Shown: piece by piece, positions 1 to 11,499 of the stretch
Numbering within the stretch: position 1 is the first letter of the stretch
How the letters are laid out: each line of letters begins with the position of its first letter
From: Gadus chalcogrammus
Taxonomy: Eukaryota > Chordata > Actinopteri > Gadiformes > Gadidae
NCBI RefSeq assembly: GCF_026213295.1
Contig: NC_079419.1
Span: forward strand, 24,451,818 to 24,515,817
Length of the DNA stretch: 64,000 bases
Reading direction: 5' to 3'
Program-made: the position numbers and the translations under genes
Notes under the pieces: model-generated
What the model was told of the DNA's origin: nothing
Database searches by the model: none
Seen by the model: only the letters and a program-made list of their open reading frames with translations

Positions 1-130
1 GGGGCCGATTGTGGCCAGTTCGACTTACAAGGTTCGGACTTGTATGTTACGGGGCCGATAGCGGCCAGTTCGACTTATAATGTTTGAACTTATATGTCTC
101 GGGCCGATTGCGGCCAGTTCGGTTTATATG
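1..130. repeat. 50-bp tandem repeat, about 2.6 copies
   Basis: Units start at 1, 51 and 101 with the shared core GGGGCCGAT.GCGGCCAGTT. The window edge cuts the array, so its true length is unknown. Confidence 0.85.
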
Positions 131-249
131 GCAATGCAATTACTTTTTGAGTGACTAACCCTGCAATGTGTGTGACACATTTTTGCTATGTAAATGCTTA
201 ACGCTATGTTGCTAGAATGTCTGAGAGATTCTGTGCGTGCGTGGGTACG

Positions 250-560
250 CAAGAGGCGATGTTTGTGTGTGTGCGTTTGGAGAAGACAGGTTGAGAAAGG
301 CCGCGTGCGTCTCTGTGCGCGTGCACACAAGAGGATATGTTTCTGTGTGTGCGTCTGCGGGAGACAGAAAGAGAAAGGTCAGTTGATATGTTTCTGTGTG
401 TGTGTCTGCGGGAGACAGAATGAGAGGTCTGTTGATATGTTTCTGTGTGTGCGTTTAAGAGGAGACAGAGTGAGAAAGGCTGTGTGCGTCTCTGTGCGCG
501 TGTACGCAAGAGGTGATGTTTCTGTGTGTGCGTTTGGAGGAGACAATGAGAGAAGCCGTG
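250..560. repeat. Compound GT-rich minisatellite
   Basis: Units beginning GATRTTTCTGTGTGTG recur at about 333, 385, 434 and 514, with a related start near 256. Spacings are 52, 49 and 80 bp; the long unit contains an extra block of about 30 bp (GTGCGTCTCTGTGCGCGTG), so two sub-units alternate. Open frames across this array are by-products of the repeat and are not called as genes. Confidence 0.8.
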
Positions 561-1404
561 TGTGAAGTCAGTGTGAATGTGTGTGACAGCATGTACATGT
601 CAATGTGCGTTTGTGTGAGAGGGAGCGAGAGAGATAGACAAGGAGAGCTAAAGTCGGAGGACGATCAAGAGGGACCATTTTCCCTGCTCTAGTCTGTTAG
701 AGGTAGCGATAGACAGGGTGTTCTTCTGAGAGTGGACGGTTGCCTCAGGAACACGGACAGAGACTCTGTTCAGCTGTCAGGCCCCGAGATCTTTTAGTCC
801 CCGTTCCCCATATTTGAAGTCCTCTACTTCACCTCATGTTGTAGTTCCCCTCCCTAGAATTGTATGGAAGTTAGAACCTGTGAGGGTATTTTGGTTCGGC
901 CTGCCCTGACGAGGCCTGTACCAATTTCGGTGGTCAGCTTTGTAGTTTTGAAAACTGTGCATATAGAAATTTGGAAAGGGGGAGCAATAGTAAAGTTATT
1001 TATAATAAAGTGAAAAGTTATTTGGGAATGGATGCGGCAAGATGGGATTGTGAATGAAGGGACAGAAGGATCTTTTTGTGTGTGAGATAGTTACTAGGCC
1101 TTGTTCCACGATGGGGAGTTGAGGATGTTGCATTCCAGGCTTATCTGTTAACGGTCCTAGGTGCTGTTTGACCCTAAGGGGAGTGAGGAAGGGTGAGAGA
1201 GAGAGAGAACACATTTCCCCCCCAATTTCCCCCCCAATCGACCTACACCATTCAGGCAGCACAGAGAGACACACTAACACACAGTACGGAGAAAGGAAAT
1301 AGAGAGTGTGTTCAACTGAAAGAGTGTGGTGGCCATATGCCATAAAATACCACATATCCAAGGAATGCAGGTAGAGCTCTGTTGAGTTTTCAGGCTTTGA
1401 TACA
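561..1404. other. No gene seen
   Basis: Purine-rich and mixed sequence. No splice-flanked coding exon, transposon terminus or RNA gene was recognised on either strand. Confidence 0.5.
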
Positions 1405-1407
1405 TTT

Positions 1408-1490
1408 GTAGTTCCCTGTCTGCCATGTTTGAAGTTCTTTGTAGTTCCCTGTCTGCCATGTTTGAAGTTCTTTGTAGTCTCTGTCCAAAG
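1408..1490. repeat. 33-bp tandem duplication
   Basis: Two near-identical 33-bp units begin GTAGTTCCCTGTCTGCCATG at 1408 and 1441, followed by a partial third at 1474. A weaker relative lies near 790-840. Confidence 0.85.
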
Positions 1491-2285
1491 GTTTCACCTG
1501 AACAATCCCTCTGCTGGCCGAGAAAAGGAACTACCCATGGTTTCTCCCACACCCAGCCCCCAGAGCACGCTCGCTTTCAAGGCGTTATGGCCACACCCAA
1601 CGTGGGAGGGAGACACGCAGAGAGAGAGAGAAGCCACATTCCACCCTTATCTGTTGACTTGCACCAAACAGCACCCCGTACTGAGGAGGGAGAGAGAGCG
1701 TGTTCTCCTGAAGGAGGGAGAGAGTCACAGGGAGACACGCAGTGGATATTCACATTATGGCTAATTTGTTTTTCTTTAAGTTTAGTTTTAGTTTTGTTTT
1801 TTATTCAGGATGATGAACATCCTGACACAGTTATCATTCAGGATGATGAACATCAAAGTTCATGAGGAGGTTATAAGGACAATAACGTTGATACTTTAAT
1901 AGGATAACAGTGATGATAATCTAATGCAATTGGACTAAAGAAGGTGTTGCTATTAACGAAGTGATTCATATTATTTTCACACAGGAAAAAATAATTGAAT
2001 AAATATGGATATGATAAAGAAGGAGAATAATAATAAAAAAATAAAAGTGATCTTGATAAACTATACAACTAGGACTACACCTATTAAAATATGGGGTGTA
2101 TCTCTTTGGTCAAAGATGACAGGTGGATTGACGCCACATCTGCTGGGAAGGGATCCTACATGCTATGTTGTCAATTTGGATTCGGAAGTAGTGGGTTTAC
2201 CTTTCAAATGCCACTACTGCTGCTGCAACACTTTAATAATTTTAACTCTGATAAATTACCTTTTGTTTTATAGTTTCCCTGATGT
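1491..2285. other. No gene seen; short internal duplication
   Basis: AT-rich in its second half. The 16-mer CAGGATGATGAACATC occurs twice, near 1808 and 1838. The open frames lack codon-level features of a gene. Confidence 0.5.
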
Positions 2286-3074
2286 GTATCCATTACGCAC
2301 ACACTTGGCTGCATAGGGCAGATGGGGCTGAAGACTCTGCCTCCATCCCTCCACTTTGCGATCTATACCACCATATGGGTGGGGATTGATTGTATCCCAG
2401 GTATGGCATCCTGCAGCGAGCCAGTATGGAAGGCTGGTTAGCCAACGACGGGTAAGATCCCACCTTGACACCCGGGACGACCTAAGGCAGGCACAGTCAC
2501 GATTACTTGGCAGAGTCGCTGTGGGCACTGGCTTACTTGTTCATGAAGTCACTAGCTGCAACAATCATAGGAAGTGCCGGGTGGGGTGTAAGGTGGAGGA
2601 GGAACAGGAATCAGATATGTCAGCTCTGGCAGCAGAGGTGGTCTTGGAACGGGGCATGTCGCGTTTTATTTTATTTTATTTTACCTTTGTGGTATAGAAG
2701 CCCACTAACGCATGTACGTTTTTCGGTTTAGTGCATGACTTTGGAACAGCGTGGTTTCAGGCGGCTGATGGTAAACCCACCCATATTGGGCTTTGGTTTT
2801 GGACATACTGGTTTCGATTTCCCTTCCCAAAAGATTGGTTTTAGTTTGCTGATGGTTAAGGTTAGACGTTTCGACGTTGGTTGCACCAACGGCGTTCTTA
2901 GATTTGCTTATCATTTAATGCGCATGGATTTGACCATTGCCCAAGGGGGGAGGTATTGAGGAGAATTAAAAAAAAATATATATATATATATTAGAAAACA
3001 AGGTTTTTCTTCACCATACTTGCAAACAATGATTGACATCCAGCTAAATGAGTGTGAAATATATTTAAAAAAAA
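2286..3074. other. Unassigned, possibly decayed retroelement leader
   Basis: Mixed-composition sequence upstream of a retroviral integrase remnant. A purine run near 2943 could be an old polypurine tract and an A/T run follows at 2967-2992. No recognisable gag, protease or reverse transcriptase was found, so the link to the downstream remnant is only positional. Confidence 0.3.
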
Positions 3075-3660
3075 AACAGTGTTCAACAGATGGGTAGAAG
3101 CAGTCCCATCAAAAGACCAAAGTGTGGCTACAGTAATAAAGTTTCGGACTAGAGAAGTCATGACAAGGTTTGGAATTCCGTCAGAAATAAGCTCAGACAA
3201 AACGTTTATTCAGAGAACACTCAAACAAGTGATTCAACATTTGCATGTCAAATAAAGACTAGATTACGCCCCAATCCTCAACCACAAGGTATGGTGGAAA
3301 GAGTGAATGGGACGCTGAAGACAAAAAATGAACACCATTTGTGCAAGCACTAAATTGAATTGATGCACTACCAATGACACTAATGAGTTATCGCATGAAA
3401 ACTAACAGAACGACGCATCTAACCCCGCATGAAATGCTTAAGGGTCGACCCATGCATTCACCTAACATTCAAGGGTCCCAAAAGGGACTTCCATTAGAGT
3501 AATTAGAAATAGAATTAAGGAAAATATGTTTGAACATCTAACTGTTGTACATAAGTTTGTAATTCCAGCAAGAGAAACACAAAGTTCCAGGGCCAGAGGA
3601 GGAGCCAGATGCAGACACGCCCGGAGCCGACCAACTACCCAAGGATGATGCAATCAGATT
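3075..3660 (+). pseudogene. Endogenous retrovirus integrase remnant
   Basis: Plus-strand translation, with several frame changes and stops, reads as the catalytic half of a retroviral-type integrase: a short WVEAVPSKDQ-like stretch near 3090, a region around the second catalytic Asp near 3190, and the segment following the Glu-bearing helix at about 3270-3330. Downstream to about 3530 it resembles the C-terminal domain of gammaretrovirus- or epsilonretrovirus-like fish elements. In life this enzyme would join viral DNA to the host chromosome. No continuous frame survives, and no gag, protease, RT or complete env is visible nearby. Family assignment is by motif memory and moderate; retroviral or Gypsy origin is sure, the genus is not. 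Confidence 0.65.
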
Positions 3661-3926
3661 TCGGCAGGGATGGATGGAGAGCCCAGTGAGCGATGGGCAC
3701 TACAGGAGCAGCAGGTGCCATCCAAGCTTACATGGAGATCAAGTATGAACCGGTGAACACAGACGAGGATCCACCAGAGGGGCCCGACCTGATCCGGCTG
3801 GACGGTTGCTTAACACGTTCCTAACTTCTGGTATGGGCGAGTTGACAACTGGATACCGGGAGGGGGCTCACATGTGAGGTGCTAGTAACCTCTCTCCAAC
3901 GACTACACCGATGTCGAAAACGCCCT
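3661..3926 (+). other. Retroviral-like pol-env junction, decayed
   Basis: Sequence downstream of the integrase remnant, with short Pro/Glu-rich open stretches near 3590-3800 such as would lie at the pol/env boundary. Too decayed to assign a product. Confidence 0.3.
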
Positions 3927-4100
3927 ACGCAATGCAGCGCACCAATACATGAAGAACACTAGACCCCCTGCACCATTGTCCAAGAGCCCCCACGCAATGC
4001 AGCTCACCAATACATGAAGATCACCAGACCCCCTGCACCATTGTCCAAGAGCCCCCACACAATGCAGCGCACCAATACATGAAGATCACCTGACCCCCCC
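3927..4100. repeat. 65-bp tandem repeat, 2.6 copies
   Basis: Units start ACGCAATGCAGC at 3927 and 3992 and ACACAATGCAGC at 4057, followed by a C-tract at 4097. It lies inside the retroviral remnant, so it arose after or within the insertion. Confidence 0.85.
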
Positions 4101-4229
4101 CCCCCCCTTCCCCATCCCAGCCACTGCAAGTGGCAGACCCCACCACCAACTACAGCGGTCATTTCTGACCCAAACCCCTTGGCCGTCACCGACACTGACA
4201 CACCCTTACACACACAATCACGTCTGAAC

Positions 4230-4997
4230 CAGGCCTAAAAGACTGTCTCTGGCCTGGGGAAAGATGAAGCCTGAATCGTCATCATTCAGTATGGATACCA
4301 GCCCTGGACTGTGGTTTATGATGGGATTGGTAGTGTGATAGAACTTTTCATTTTTTCCAGGCGATTTTAAGTGATTTTGTGCTACCTTTCATAAAAGCGA
4401 ACGGTAGTGTAGATATCTGTGCAGGAAAGCCATGGTCGGACAGGGTAGATGGTGAACATAAGCATGTTGTGGTTATTTGATAATTTTTTGTGGGGTTGAC
4501 TTTCAATGCATGCTGAAAGTGTAGGACTTTGCGTCACATATATTTTATTTGTTGTGTTTTTGTTTCAATTTTTTTTATGATTACACCTATATGTGTGCCC
4601 TTTTGTATTTGATTATTGATTTATTACTATTTACTATTTGGTTAATGATTTCTACTTGCTTTACTATTTCGTTATTCATTTATTATTGCTTTACTATTTA
4701 CTATTTCGTTATTCATTTATTATTTCTTTGCTATTTCATTATTCATTTAGCAATTATTAATTTCTGTGTATTCCATGTGATCCTACTGTTGTATTGTTGA
4801 CAGTGGTCTGTATTTCCTGTGAGACCCACCAAGGTGAATTCCGTTTCAGAATTAGGGGGACGCGTTGTTGTTTTCACTCCAATAAGGTGTGTTTGCCCAT
4901 AATGATTGGTGATGTTGATGATTTTATACTTTTATACATTTTAGACATTTTTCTATTTGCTTGTAGGATGGTCATCTGAGATGACCAAGGAGGGAAT
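4230..4997. other. AT-rich stretch with imperfect TTTACTATTT repeats
   Basis: Between about 4600 and 4760 variants of TTACTATTTCGTTATTCATT recur. A possible polypurine tract, CAAGGAGGGA, ends at 4996 directly before the LTR-like start at 4998. Confidence 0.5.
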
Positions 4998-5882
4998 GTT
5001 ACTGAATTCACACATTCATACCAACAGGCCACATATGTCCTTGGCGACTAGAGAGGTCTCGTTACCATCCCAAGGAGGGATCCGGCTCCTAGGGAGGCGT
5101 CCGGCCCATACAAGAAGCCATTCATTCACGTATCAATTCTACAGATATGCGCGGCCAAGGTGTTCTGCGAACTCAGAAGTTCAGGACCACATAACAAATT
5201 GCAATGCCAACACATAGCCACTAGGGGTCAGCACAATATCACAAAGCAAGTTGTAATGCCAACACATAGCCACAAGGGAGCAGCATAGAGACACATACAA
5301 CATCCAGAGAGGCGGGAGTTCAGCACCATGCTTAGCCAATCAGAGCACATAACTAAGTCCACGCCTGCCCAGTATTAAAGTTACAACCCATAGCCCAGAG
5401 GGTTAGAACGCTCCAGGTAAAGCATCCTTTTGAATGCCCTACTAAGTGTATCTCCACGCGTGTTTGTACAATTCTCCTCCTTTTGATTCATAGTATGCTA
5501 GTAAAGAACACGGAAGAATCTCTCCTATACTGATTTTGTTCACTTGCACTCCCATTTAGGTTTTTCACTGTTTAGACACACTAGGTTTAGGGGGTGCTGA
5601 TCATTTGTATTTCTGTTTCGTTATGCTAGAGTATCCAGTTAGGTTTTGTTTTAAGACTATTCGTGTTTCGTTATTAGATAGGTAGCTCCATTCTATTTTA
5701 AGGAGTTCTCTTTTGGTTATATTTGTTTCTTTGCTTTGACAGCACCCAACGGCCCTTTTCTGATGGTTGTTCCTTTCTATTCCTTTGTCGGATTTTAATA
5801 AAGCATAATATTACAATCCCAATCCACCGGGTTGCGTGTGTGTTACTTCCCTTTCCCCCCCCTAACGAGTAGGGGTTGTAAC
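4998..5882 (+). repeat. LTR-derived sequence (retroviral 3' LTR, perhaps two LTR ends)
   Basis: Begins TGTTAC right after the purine run and the last bases are GTAACA, a 6-bp inverted pair typical of LTR ends. A TATA-like TATTAAA lies near 5373, an AGTAAA poly(A)-like signal near 5500 and AATAAA near 5798. The integrase remnant lies upstream in the same orientation, so the left part is best read as its 3' LTR. The presence of two poly(A)-type signals suggests that the retroviral LTR ends near 5570 and that the rest is the end of a second LTR from another element. Confidence 0.5.
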
Positions 5883-5954
5883 AGTGTGTTTCCTGTTTTA
5901 CTTTGGTATCTCTATATTCCTGTGTGAATACTGCTCCCTCCCCTAATGTGTTTC

Positions 5955-6403
5955 TGTTACGCCTCGTCCCGCTACACGGTCCAACACCCACTTCTAGCGG
6001 CGGCAGGGCGTAACGGATTCCTCTTCCCTCAACCCACCTGTCGGCAATCCGCAATCTACGTTCCTTATTTCAGTCTGGGATCCCCAGTCTGCCGGCGCCA
6101 GTTCGTCATACACTTCCAGCAATTCTCCAGCTACCTGCCTGTCTACCCGCTACCGGACCTCCGCCTGCCCGACTACTCGATCCTCGCCTAGCCCCCACCA
6201 GCACGATCGCCCTCCCGGTTCCTGACCCCCGCCTGCCTGACTACCCGTCCACCGTCTAGCCCGTGACCACCTGATTGCCAGCCCGTTACCAGACCCCCGC
6301 CCGCCTGACTTCCCGAACGCTCTTCAAATAAATTCCTTTGCCTTTACCCTGTCTCCGCCTCCCTGCGTCCTGCACTTGGGTCCCAGTTACCCGTACCATA
6401 ACA
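5955..6403 (+). repeat. 5' LTR of the Gypsy element
   Basis: Starts TGTTACGCC and ends CATAACA; AATAAA near 6329 is the likely poly(A) signal. The gag start codon lies 17 bp downstream at 6420. Confidence 0.9.
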
Positions 6404-6419
6404 GTACGAACTGGCCAAG

Positions 6420-7431
6420 ATGGACCCAGAAGACGCAGAGGCGTTCAGGGGAATGATCGCTCACCAAGGGACTCTCCTGGGCCAACACGATCAGGCCCTG
6501 CAGGAGATCTCCACCGCCCTCCGTGAGTTGACCCACGCCGTCAGTTCTCGACCCTCCGTCGCTCCTGAACCAGCAGCCCCAGTTCCGGGTCCGTCGGCTT
6601 CTTCCCGGGAGCCGACCATCCCAGCCCCCCAACGTTACGGAGGGGACCTAGAATCCTGCCGGTCGTTTTTAATTCAGTGTTCCCTAGTTTTCGAAATGCA
6701 GCCCCAGACCTACCCCACCGAGAGGTCTAGAATAGCGTATCTGATCGGTTCGCTGAGTGGCGAGGCTCTCGCGTGGGCAGCGGCGGTGTGGGAACGCGGG
6801 TCCGCGGTTTGCTACGACTACAGTTCCTTCACGGACGAGATGCGGAAGGTCTTCGATCACCCGGTCCGGGGCAGGGAGGCCTCCCAACGTCTCCTGCAGC
6901 TCCGCCAGGGATCCCGCAGCATCGCCTCCTTCGCGGTCGAGTTCCTGACCCTCGCCGCTGAGAGCGGCTGGGACGAGGAAGCGCTCCAGGGGGTCTTCCA
7001 AAATGCGCTCAGCAGTGAGCTGAAGGACCGTTTAGTCTCCTGGGAAGTACCCACGGGCTTAGATCATCTGATTTCCCTCGCGATACACATGGACAACCGT
7101 TTGCGCGAACGTCGCAGAGAGAGAAGCGCACACTCATTCGCCACGCCCCCCTTCGAGTCACCGGTCACAACGCGGTCTCCCCTCCCGGTTGCCGTTCCTC
7201 CTCGCCATGTCCGGACCCCTTTCCCCCGAGCCGATGCAGATAGGACGCACACACCTTACGCCCGAGGAAAGGGAGCGTCATATGCGATCGGGAGCCTGTT
7301 TTTATTGCGGAATTTCGGGTCATCTTATTTCCGTATGTCCTGCCCGCTCGGGAAAAGATGGGCTCGTCAGTAACTCGGGGGTTACTGGAGAGTCGCTCTC
7401 GGAATCCCTCGGTCTCCCGCCCCCTCCTTGA
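6420..7431 (+). pseudogene. Gypsy Gag (capsid and zinc knuckle), frameshifted
   Basis: The ATG at 6420 starts a frame open to 7373 whose N-terminal half is a retrotransposon Gag capsid: a Pro/Ser-rich linker at about residues 40-70, then a helical region from about 75 to 240. Near 7190 the reading moves to the next frame, where the zinc knuckle CFYCGISGHLISVC (C-x2-C-x4-H-x4-C) is encoded at 7297-7338. Both parts belong to one Gag protein, which forms the cytoplasmic particle and binds the RNA genome. The shift is therefore a mutation rather than the normal gag-pol shift, which would lie after the knuckle. Sequence continues into a short protease-like stub before the internal deletion. Confidence 0.8.
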
Positions 7432-8822
7432 AGCCATCCTTTTGTGGCGAGACCATTCTGCCACCCACGTGCCTCATTGCCACACTCACCTGGGAGGTGG
7501 AGTCCGCGGTCCGCCTGGCGCAGAGGCAACAGCCGGACCCCGGTCTCGGCCCCTGTAATCGTATGTTCGTTCCGTACGCGGTTAGGTCCCGTGTTCTGAC
7601 CTGGGCGAACTCCTCCCGGCTTACCTGCCACCCTGGAATAGCCCGCACCCTGGATTTCATCCGCCGGCGTTCTTGGTGGTCCACCATGGACAAGGACGTC
7701 CGTTCGTTCATCTCGGCTTGTGCAACTTGCGCCCGGAACAAGACCTCAACCCGCCCCCATTCCGGTTTACTACGGCCCCTACCCATCCCTAGCCGCTCCT
7801 GGTCACACATTGCTCTTGACTTCGTCACCGGTCTTCCCACGTCTGAAGGCAATACCACCATTCTTACGGTGATTGACCGTTCTTCTAAGGCCGCCCACTT
7901 CGTCGCTCTTCCCAAGCTTCCCTCCTCGAGGGAAACCGCCGACCTCCTGCTCAAACATGTCTTCTGCCTGCATGGCATCCCCGCGGACATTGTGTCGGAC
8001 AGAGGCCCCCAGTTCACCTTGCAGGTATGGCGGGCATTCTGCAAGGCTCTTGGCGCCACTTCCAGCCTCTCCTCTGGTTTCCACCCTCAGTCTAACGGGC
8101 AATCGGAAAGAGCCAACCAAGAGATGGAGGCGGCACTCCGCTGCATCACCCACGCCAGCCCCGCCACCTGGAGCTCCCAGCTGCCCTGGATGGAATACGC
8201 CCATATCACTCTGCTAAACGATCTGGAGGAGGAGATTGCCGTCCCTTCGGTCCAAACCCATCTGCGCAGATGCCGGCGCATCTGGAAACGGACACGCACT
8301 GCTCTACTCCACGCTTCCACTCGCTCCCAACTCCAGGCCAATAAGCGGCGTCGACCTGCGCCTCAGTACGCCCCCGGACAGGGGGTTTGGCTGCGGGCTA
8401 AGGACCTTCCCTTGAAGGGGATTCCGGCCAAGCTCTCCCCACGCTTCATCGGCCCCTACACCATCTCCAAGGTGATCAACCCCTCTGCGGTTCGCCTGAA
8501 CCTCCCCCCCGCACTCCTTCGCATCCACCCCACCTTCCATGTCTCTCAGATCAAGCCTGTCTCTACCAGCCCGTTGTCCCCTCCCATCCCGCCTCCTCCT
8601 CCGCCTAGGATGATTGATAATCATCCAGCCTGGACGGTCCGTCAACTCCTGGATGTGCGACGCCGTGGGCGGGGTCACCAGTACCTCGTAGACTGGGAGG
8701 GGTACGGTCCTGAGGAGCGCTCCTGGGTTCCCCGGAGCCGCATCCTGGACCCATCTCTCATTCAGGACTTTCTCCAGGATCATCCGGCTGTGGTGGGGCG
8801 TCCGCCAAAAGGCGTCCGTTGA
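7428..8822 (+). pseudogene. Gypsy integrase with chromodomain (pol remnant)
   Basis: A 464-codon frame. Residues 2-23 look like the start of the protease region. From about residue 24 the frame jumps to sequence just before the integrase zinc domain, so protease, RT and RNase H are lost although the frame stays open. The zinc domain keeps His68, Cys98 and Cys101; the expected first His appears as Asn61. The catalytic triad is present as Asp131, Asp191 and Glu227, with 35 residues between the last two, matching DD35E. A second, short in-frame deletion seems to follow the catalytic core near residue 252. A chromodomain at about 399-450 ([14 protein letters not shown]) marks the chromovirus clade; in that clade it guides insertion to marked chromatin. 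There is no credible start codon of its own. Confidence 0.85.
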
Positions 8823-8833
8823 GGGGGGGGTAC
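8821..8833 (+). other. Polypurine tract before the 3' LTR
   Basis: GAGGGGGGGGTAC lies directly upstream of the 3' LTR start at 8834; such a tract primes plus-strand DNA synthesis in LTR elements. Confidence 0.7.
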
Positions 8834-9282
8834 TGTTACGCCTCGGCCCGCTACACAGTCCAACACCCACCTCTAGCGGCGGCAGGGCGTAACGGATTCC
8901 TCTTCCCTCAACCCACCTGTCGGCAATCCGCAATCTACGTTCCCTATTTCAGTCTGGGATCCCCAGTCTGCCGGCGCCAGTTCGTCATACTCTTCCAGCA
9001 ATTCTCCCGCTACCTGCCTGTCTACCCGCTACCGGACCTCTGCCTGCCCGACTACTCGATCCTCGCCTAGCCCCCACCAGCACGATCGCCCTCCCGGTTC
9101 CTGACCCCCGCCTGCCTGACTACCCGTCCACTGTCTAGCCCGTGACCACCTGATTGCCAGCCCGTTACCAGACCCCCGCCCGCCTGACTTCCCGAACGCT
9201 CTTCGAATAAATTCCTTTGCCTTTACCCTGTCTCCGCCTCCCTGCGTCCTGCACTTGGGTCCCAGTTACCCGTACCGTAACA
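8834..9282 (+). repeat. 3' LTR of the Gypsy element
   Basis: 449 bp, starts TGTTACGCC and ends CGTAACA, with AATAAA near 9208. Same length as the 5' LTR with about ten scattered substitutions. Confidence 0.9.
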
Positions 9283-9287
9283 GTTTC

Positions 9288-9519
9288 AGCTGTTACTCGT
9301 TGCTTGCCCTGTGTTTGGTATTTAAGCCCATGTTTTTCCTTTGTTACTTGTCGGATCATTGTTGTTTGTGGTGAGTTGTGTCCTGTGTGTTACCGGTGTT
9401 ACCTGTGTTCTCGGTGTTCCTTGCCTTTTGCGTTAATAAATTATCCTTTACCTGAACTGTCTGTGATTGGGTCCTACCTGCCTGCCTTCCTGCCTGCCTG
9501 CCACCCGCTAACCGTGACA
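9288..9519 (+). repeat. End of an older LTR, split by the Gypsy insertion
   Basis: Contains a TATA-like GTATTTAAG near 9318, AATAAA at 9435-9440, and ends ACCGTGACA at 9519. Its left part is probably 5883-5954 on the other side of the Gypsy element. The start of this older LTR is not identified. Confidence 0.55.
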
Positions 9520-10420
9520 TAAAGGGGCTTTTATCTTCGTGGATGAACGTGAATTGGCGGTAGGCTATTGTATTATCTCGTAGCCTAGGCTACAGTTGAA
9601 TGCATCTTCTTTGTATAATAGGCCAAGGTCAGTCTGTTGCTAATGATATCGAAATATTGTTGGTATGAATTGTACTTAAAACAAATAAATAGAATTCTGA
9701 AATAGTTGGCCTCATGTTATACGAGCATATCTAAACTATGTGGGAAATATTCGATTCCTGACGACTTTTACAGTCATAGCGTACTAGACCTGGTCTATAG
9801 AGTGACACGCTAAAGCACAGCCAGGTATGGTGCGCAATTCCAAAGCGCTCTTCTATGGTCAGAACCAACAACCAAGAGACAGTTTTACACTCCCGGACCC
9901 TACACACACTGGCGGTTTCTTTTTGATGTAGGCTAAATGCGATTAAGACGTTACGCAGTTCCAGAGAGGGGGGGGGGGCGGGCTTGGGTACAGGTGTTGC
10001 TGCGTTGTCTCTACAGAGACAATGACGCAGCGATATCAACATGATCAGTTAAAACTGGAGAGACTGTGAAATCTGCGAGCTGCTGACCATCATGGGAGAG
10101 AAGGTGATGCAGTCGCATTTAACAAAGATGTTGAAAGATGGTGCGATTTAGGAGAAAGACGCAGAGGAACGTTATTTACGAGGAAAGGCCTAAGGAGCGA
10201 TCGCTGATAGGTCCGTCCTATGCACCGAAACTTTTTACAATGCAACAAAATATTTAAAGTGCATCAAGCTATTAAAATCTCTTAGGCACAGATAATATAA
10301 CAGTAGATTAGTCAGTCATTTATATAAGGTTAAACAGGGATTTGATAACATTTTCAATTCAAGGATCACCCACAATTGGTCTAGCCCATCCACAACTGGA
10401 ATCCTGGCGCCGTGCCTGGT
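9520..10420. other. No gene assigned
   Basis: Includes a palindrome GTAGCCTAGGCTAC near 9580, a G10 run near 9970, and a short open stretch at about 10080-10200 (GEKVMQSHLTKML followed by a stop) that faintly recalls a Myb/SANT-type helix. Too short and broken to call. Confidence 0.4.
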
Positions 10421-11191
10421 TGTTCATACATTGAGAAATACGTTTTGAAAGGTTGAATTTTTTTGGTCAGCAAAATGGTCCCGCCTACAGGAACATTTAT
10501 TTTTTTCCTTTTTTCAGATCAACGTTTTGAGACCTTAGACCAGGGGTCTCAAAATCGCGGCCCGGGGGCCAATTGAGGCCCGCGGGATGATATTTTTTGG
10601 CCCCCTACTTGACATCAAAGTTTAGTGTTAGTGTGGCCCGCGCATTGTTGTCAAACGCACATTTTTGCTGAGTCGCTTGCCACGCTTTTTTATCACTTGT
10701 GATAGGGTGACCAGATGTACCGGCAAAACCGGGACAGTCCCAATTTTGAGTTGCGTGTCCTGAGTCCAGACAAAAGCCAAAGGACGCTAAAATGTCCCGG
10801 TTTTCCACCAACCACTATGAAATGTCCCCTGTTGTCAGCGATTACATAGCCAACGTGATCTAATTATAGCCCGATCATTAACTTAGATTGGGTCAGTTGT
10901 GGTACTTTTTTTTGTGGACTACTTGAAGTAGCCCAACCTGGCCCAGACTCTACCTCCAGCAGGCCCCAGGTAGGTTGAGTTTGAGACCCCTGCCTTAGAC
11001 TGTCATGAGTTTCAGAACGAAACAGTGACAGAACACTGCCAATAATCAAGTGACTAAGAAGCTTGCGAGTGTGGGCAAATCTCTGAAAAGTCAGTTCTGA
11101 AAAAATACATTGTAATGGTGTAAATGTACACCTTTACAAGATAAAAAAAATATATTCAACCTTTCAAAACGTATTTCTCAATGTATGAACA
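10421..11191. repeat. Inverted repeat pair, 38 bp perfect arms
   Basis: The 38 bases at 10421-10458 are the exact reverse complement of 11154-11191. The pair encloses about 700 bp, 452 bp of which are a later hAT insertion, so the original loop was about 235 bp. No target duplication was found outside the arms. Confidence 0.85.
10541..10992. mobile_element. hAT-type MITE, 452 bp
   Basis: Terminal inverted repeats CAGGGGTCTCAAA / TTTGAGACCCCTG with a perfect 8-bp target duplication CCTTAGAC (10533-10540 and 10993-11000), diagnostic of hAT. It has no coding capacity. Internal sequence around 10706-10805 (GGGTGACCAGATGT, CCGGGACAGTCC) resembles the end of a different hAT family and may be a nested fragment. 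Confidence 0.92.
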
Positions 11192-11499
11192 CCTGTTTGC
11201 AGAATCCCATTGACAAGGTTTCAAAACCGGGAAACAAAGTAATACACTGTTAGAACAGTGCCAGATATGTATCTCTGAGATTTGTGTTGGTGAAAATGAT
11301 GAAGAAGATAAAATAGAACACAAAATCATGTTTGCAGATGTTTGAAAAAATATTTCAGGCTATAATCTTTTTTCAGTGTTGCAAAACTTTTTCTACAAGG
11401 TGTTGAGTTTTCAAACACAGACTTACAAGCCTTTGAAACTTTTTTTTTCAGGTTTGAATTATGACAGGAAATTGGCTCCATAGATCCAGATCCCTAGAG

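Larger units (their letters stand above)
5955..9282 (+). mobile_element. Gypsy (chromovirus) LTR retrotransposon, internally deleted
   Basis: Two directly repeated 449-bp LTRs bound a 2430-bp interior. The 5-bp target duplication GTTTC is perfect (5950-5954 and 9283-9287). The interior keeps gag and integrase plus chromodomain, but the segment that should hold protease, reverse transcriptase and RNase H is missing near 7495. The LTRs differ at about ten positions counted by eye, so the insertion is fairly young. The element inserted into an older LTR whose two parts now flank it (5883-5954 and 9283-9519). It can no longer copy itself but keeps both LTRs, so it could be a template for enzymes made by a full-length relative. 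Confidence 0.9.

Noticed and set aside
194..565. Cys/Val-rich open frames in the first 600 bp
   Set aside because: They are translations of a GT-rich minisatellite.
2286..2700. Possible structured RNA or retroviral leader
   Set aside because: The composition is suggestive but I could not match it to a known RNA or find supporting signals.
7382..8059. 225-codon minus-strand frame
   Set aside because: Antisense shadow of the Gypsy integrase.
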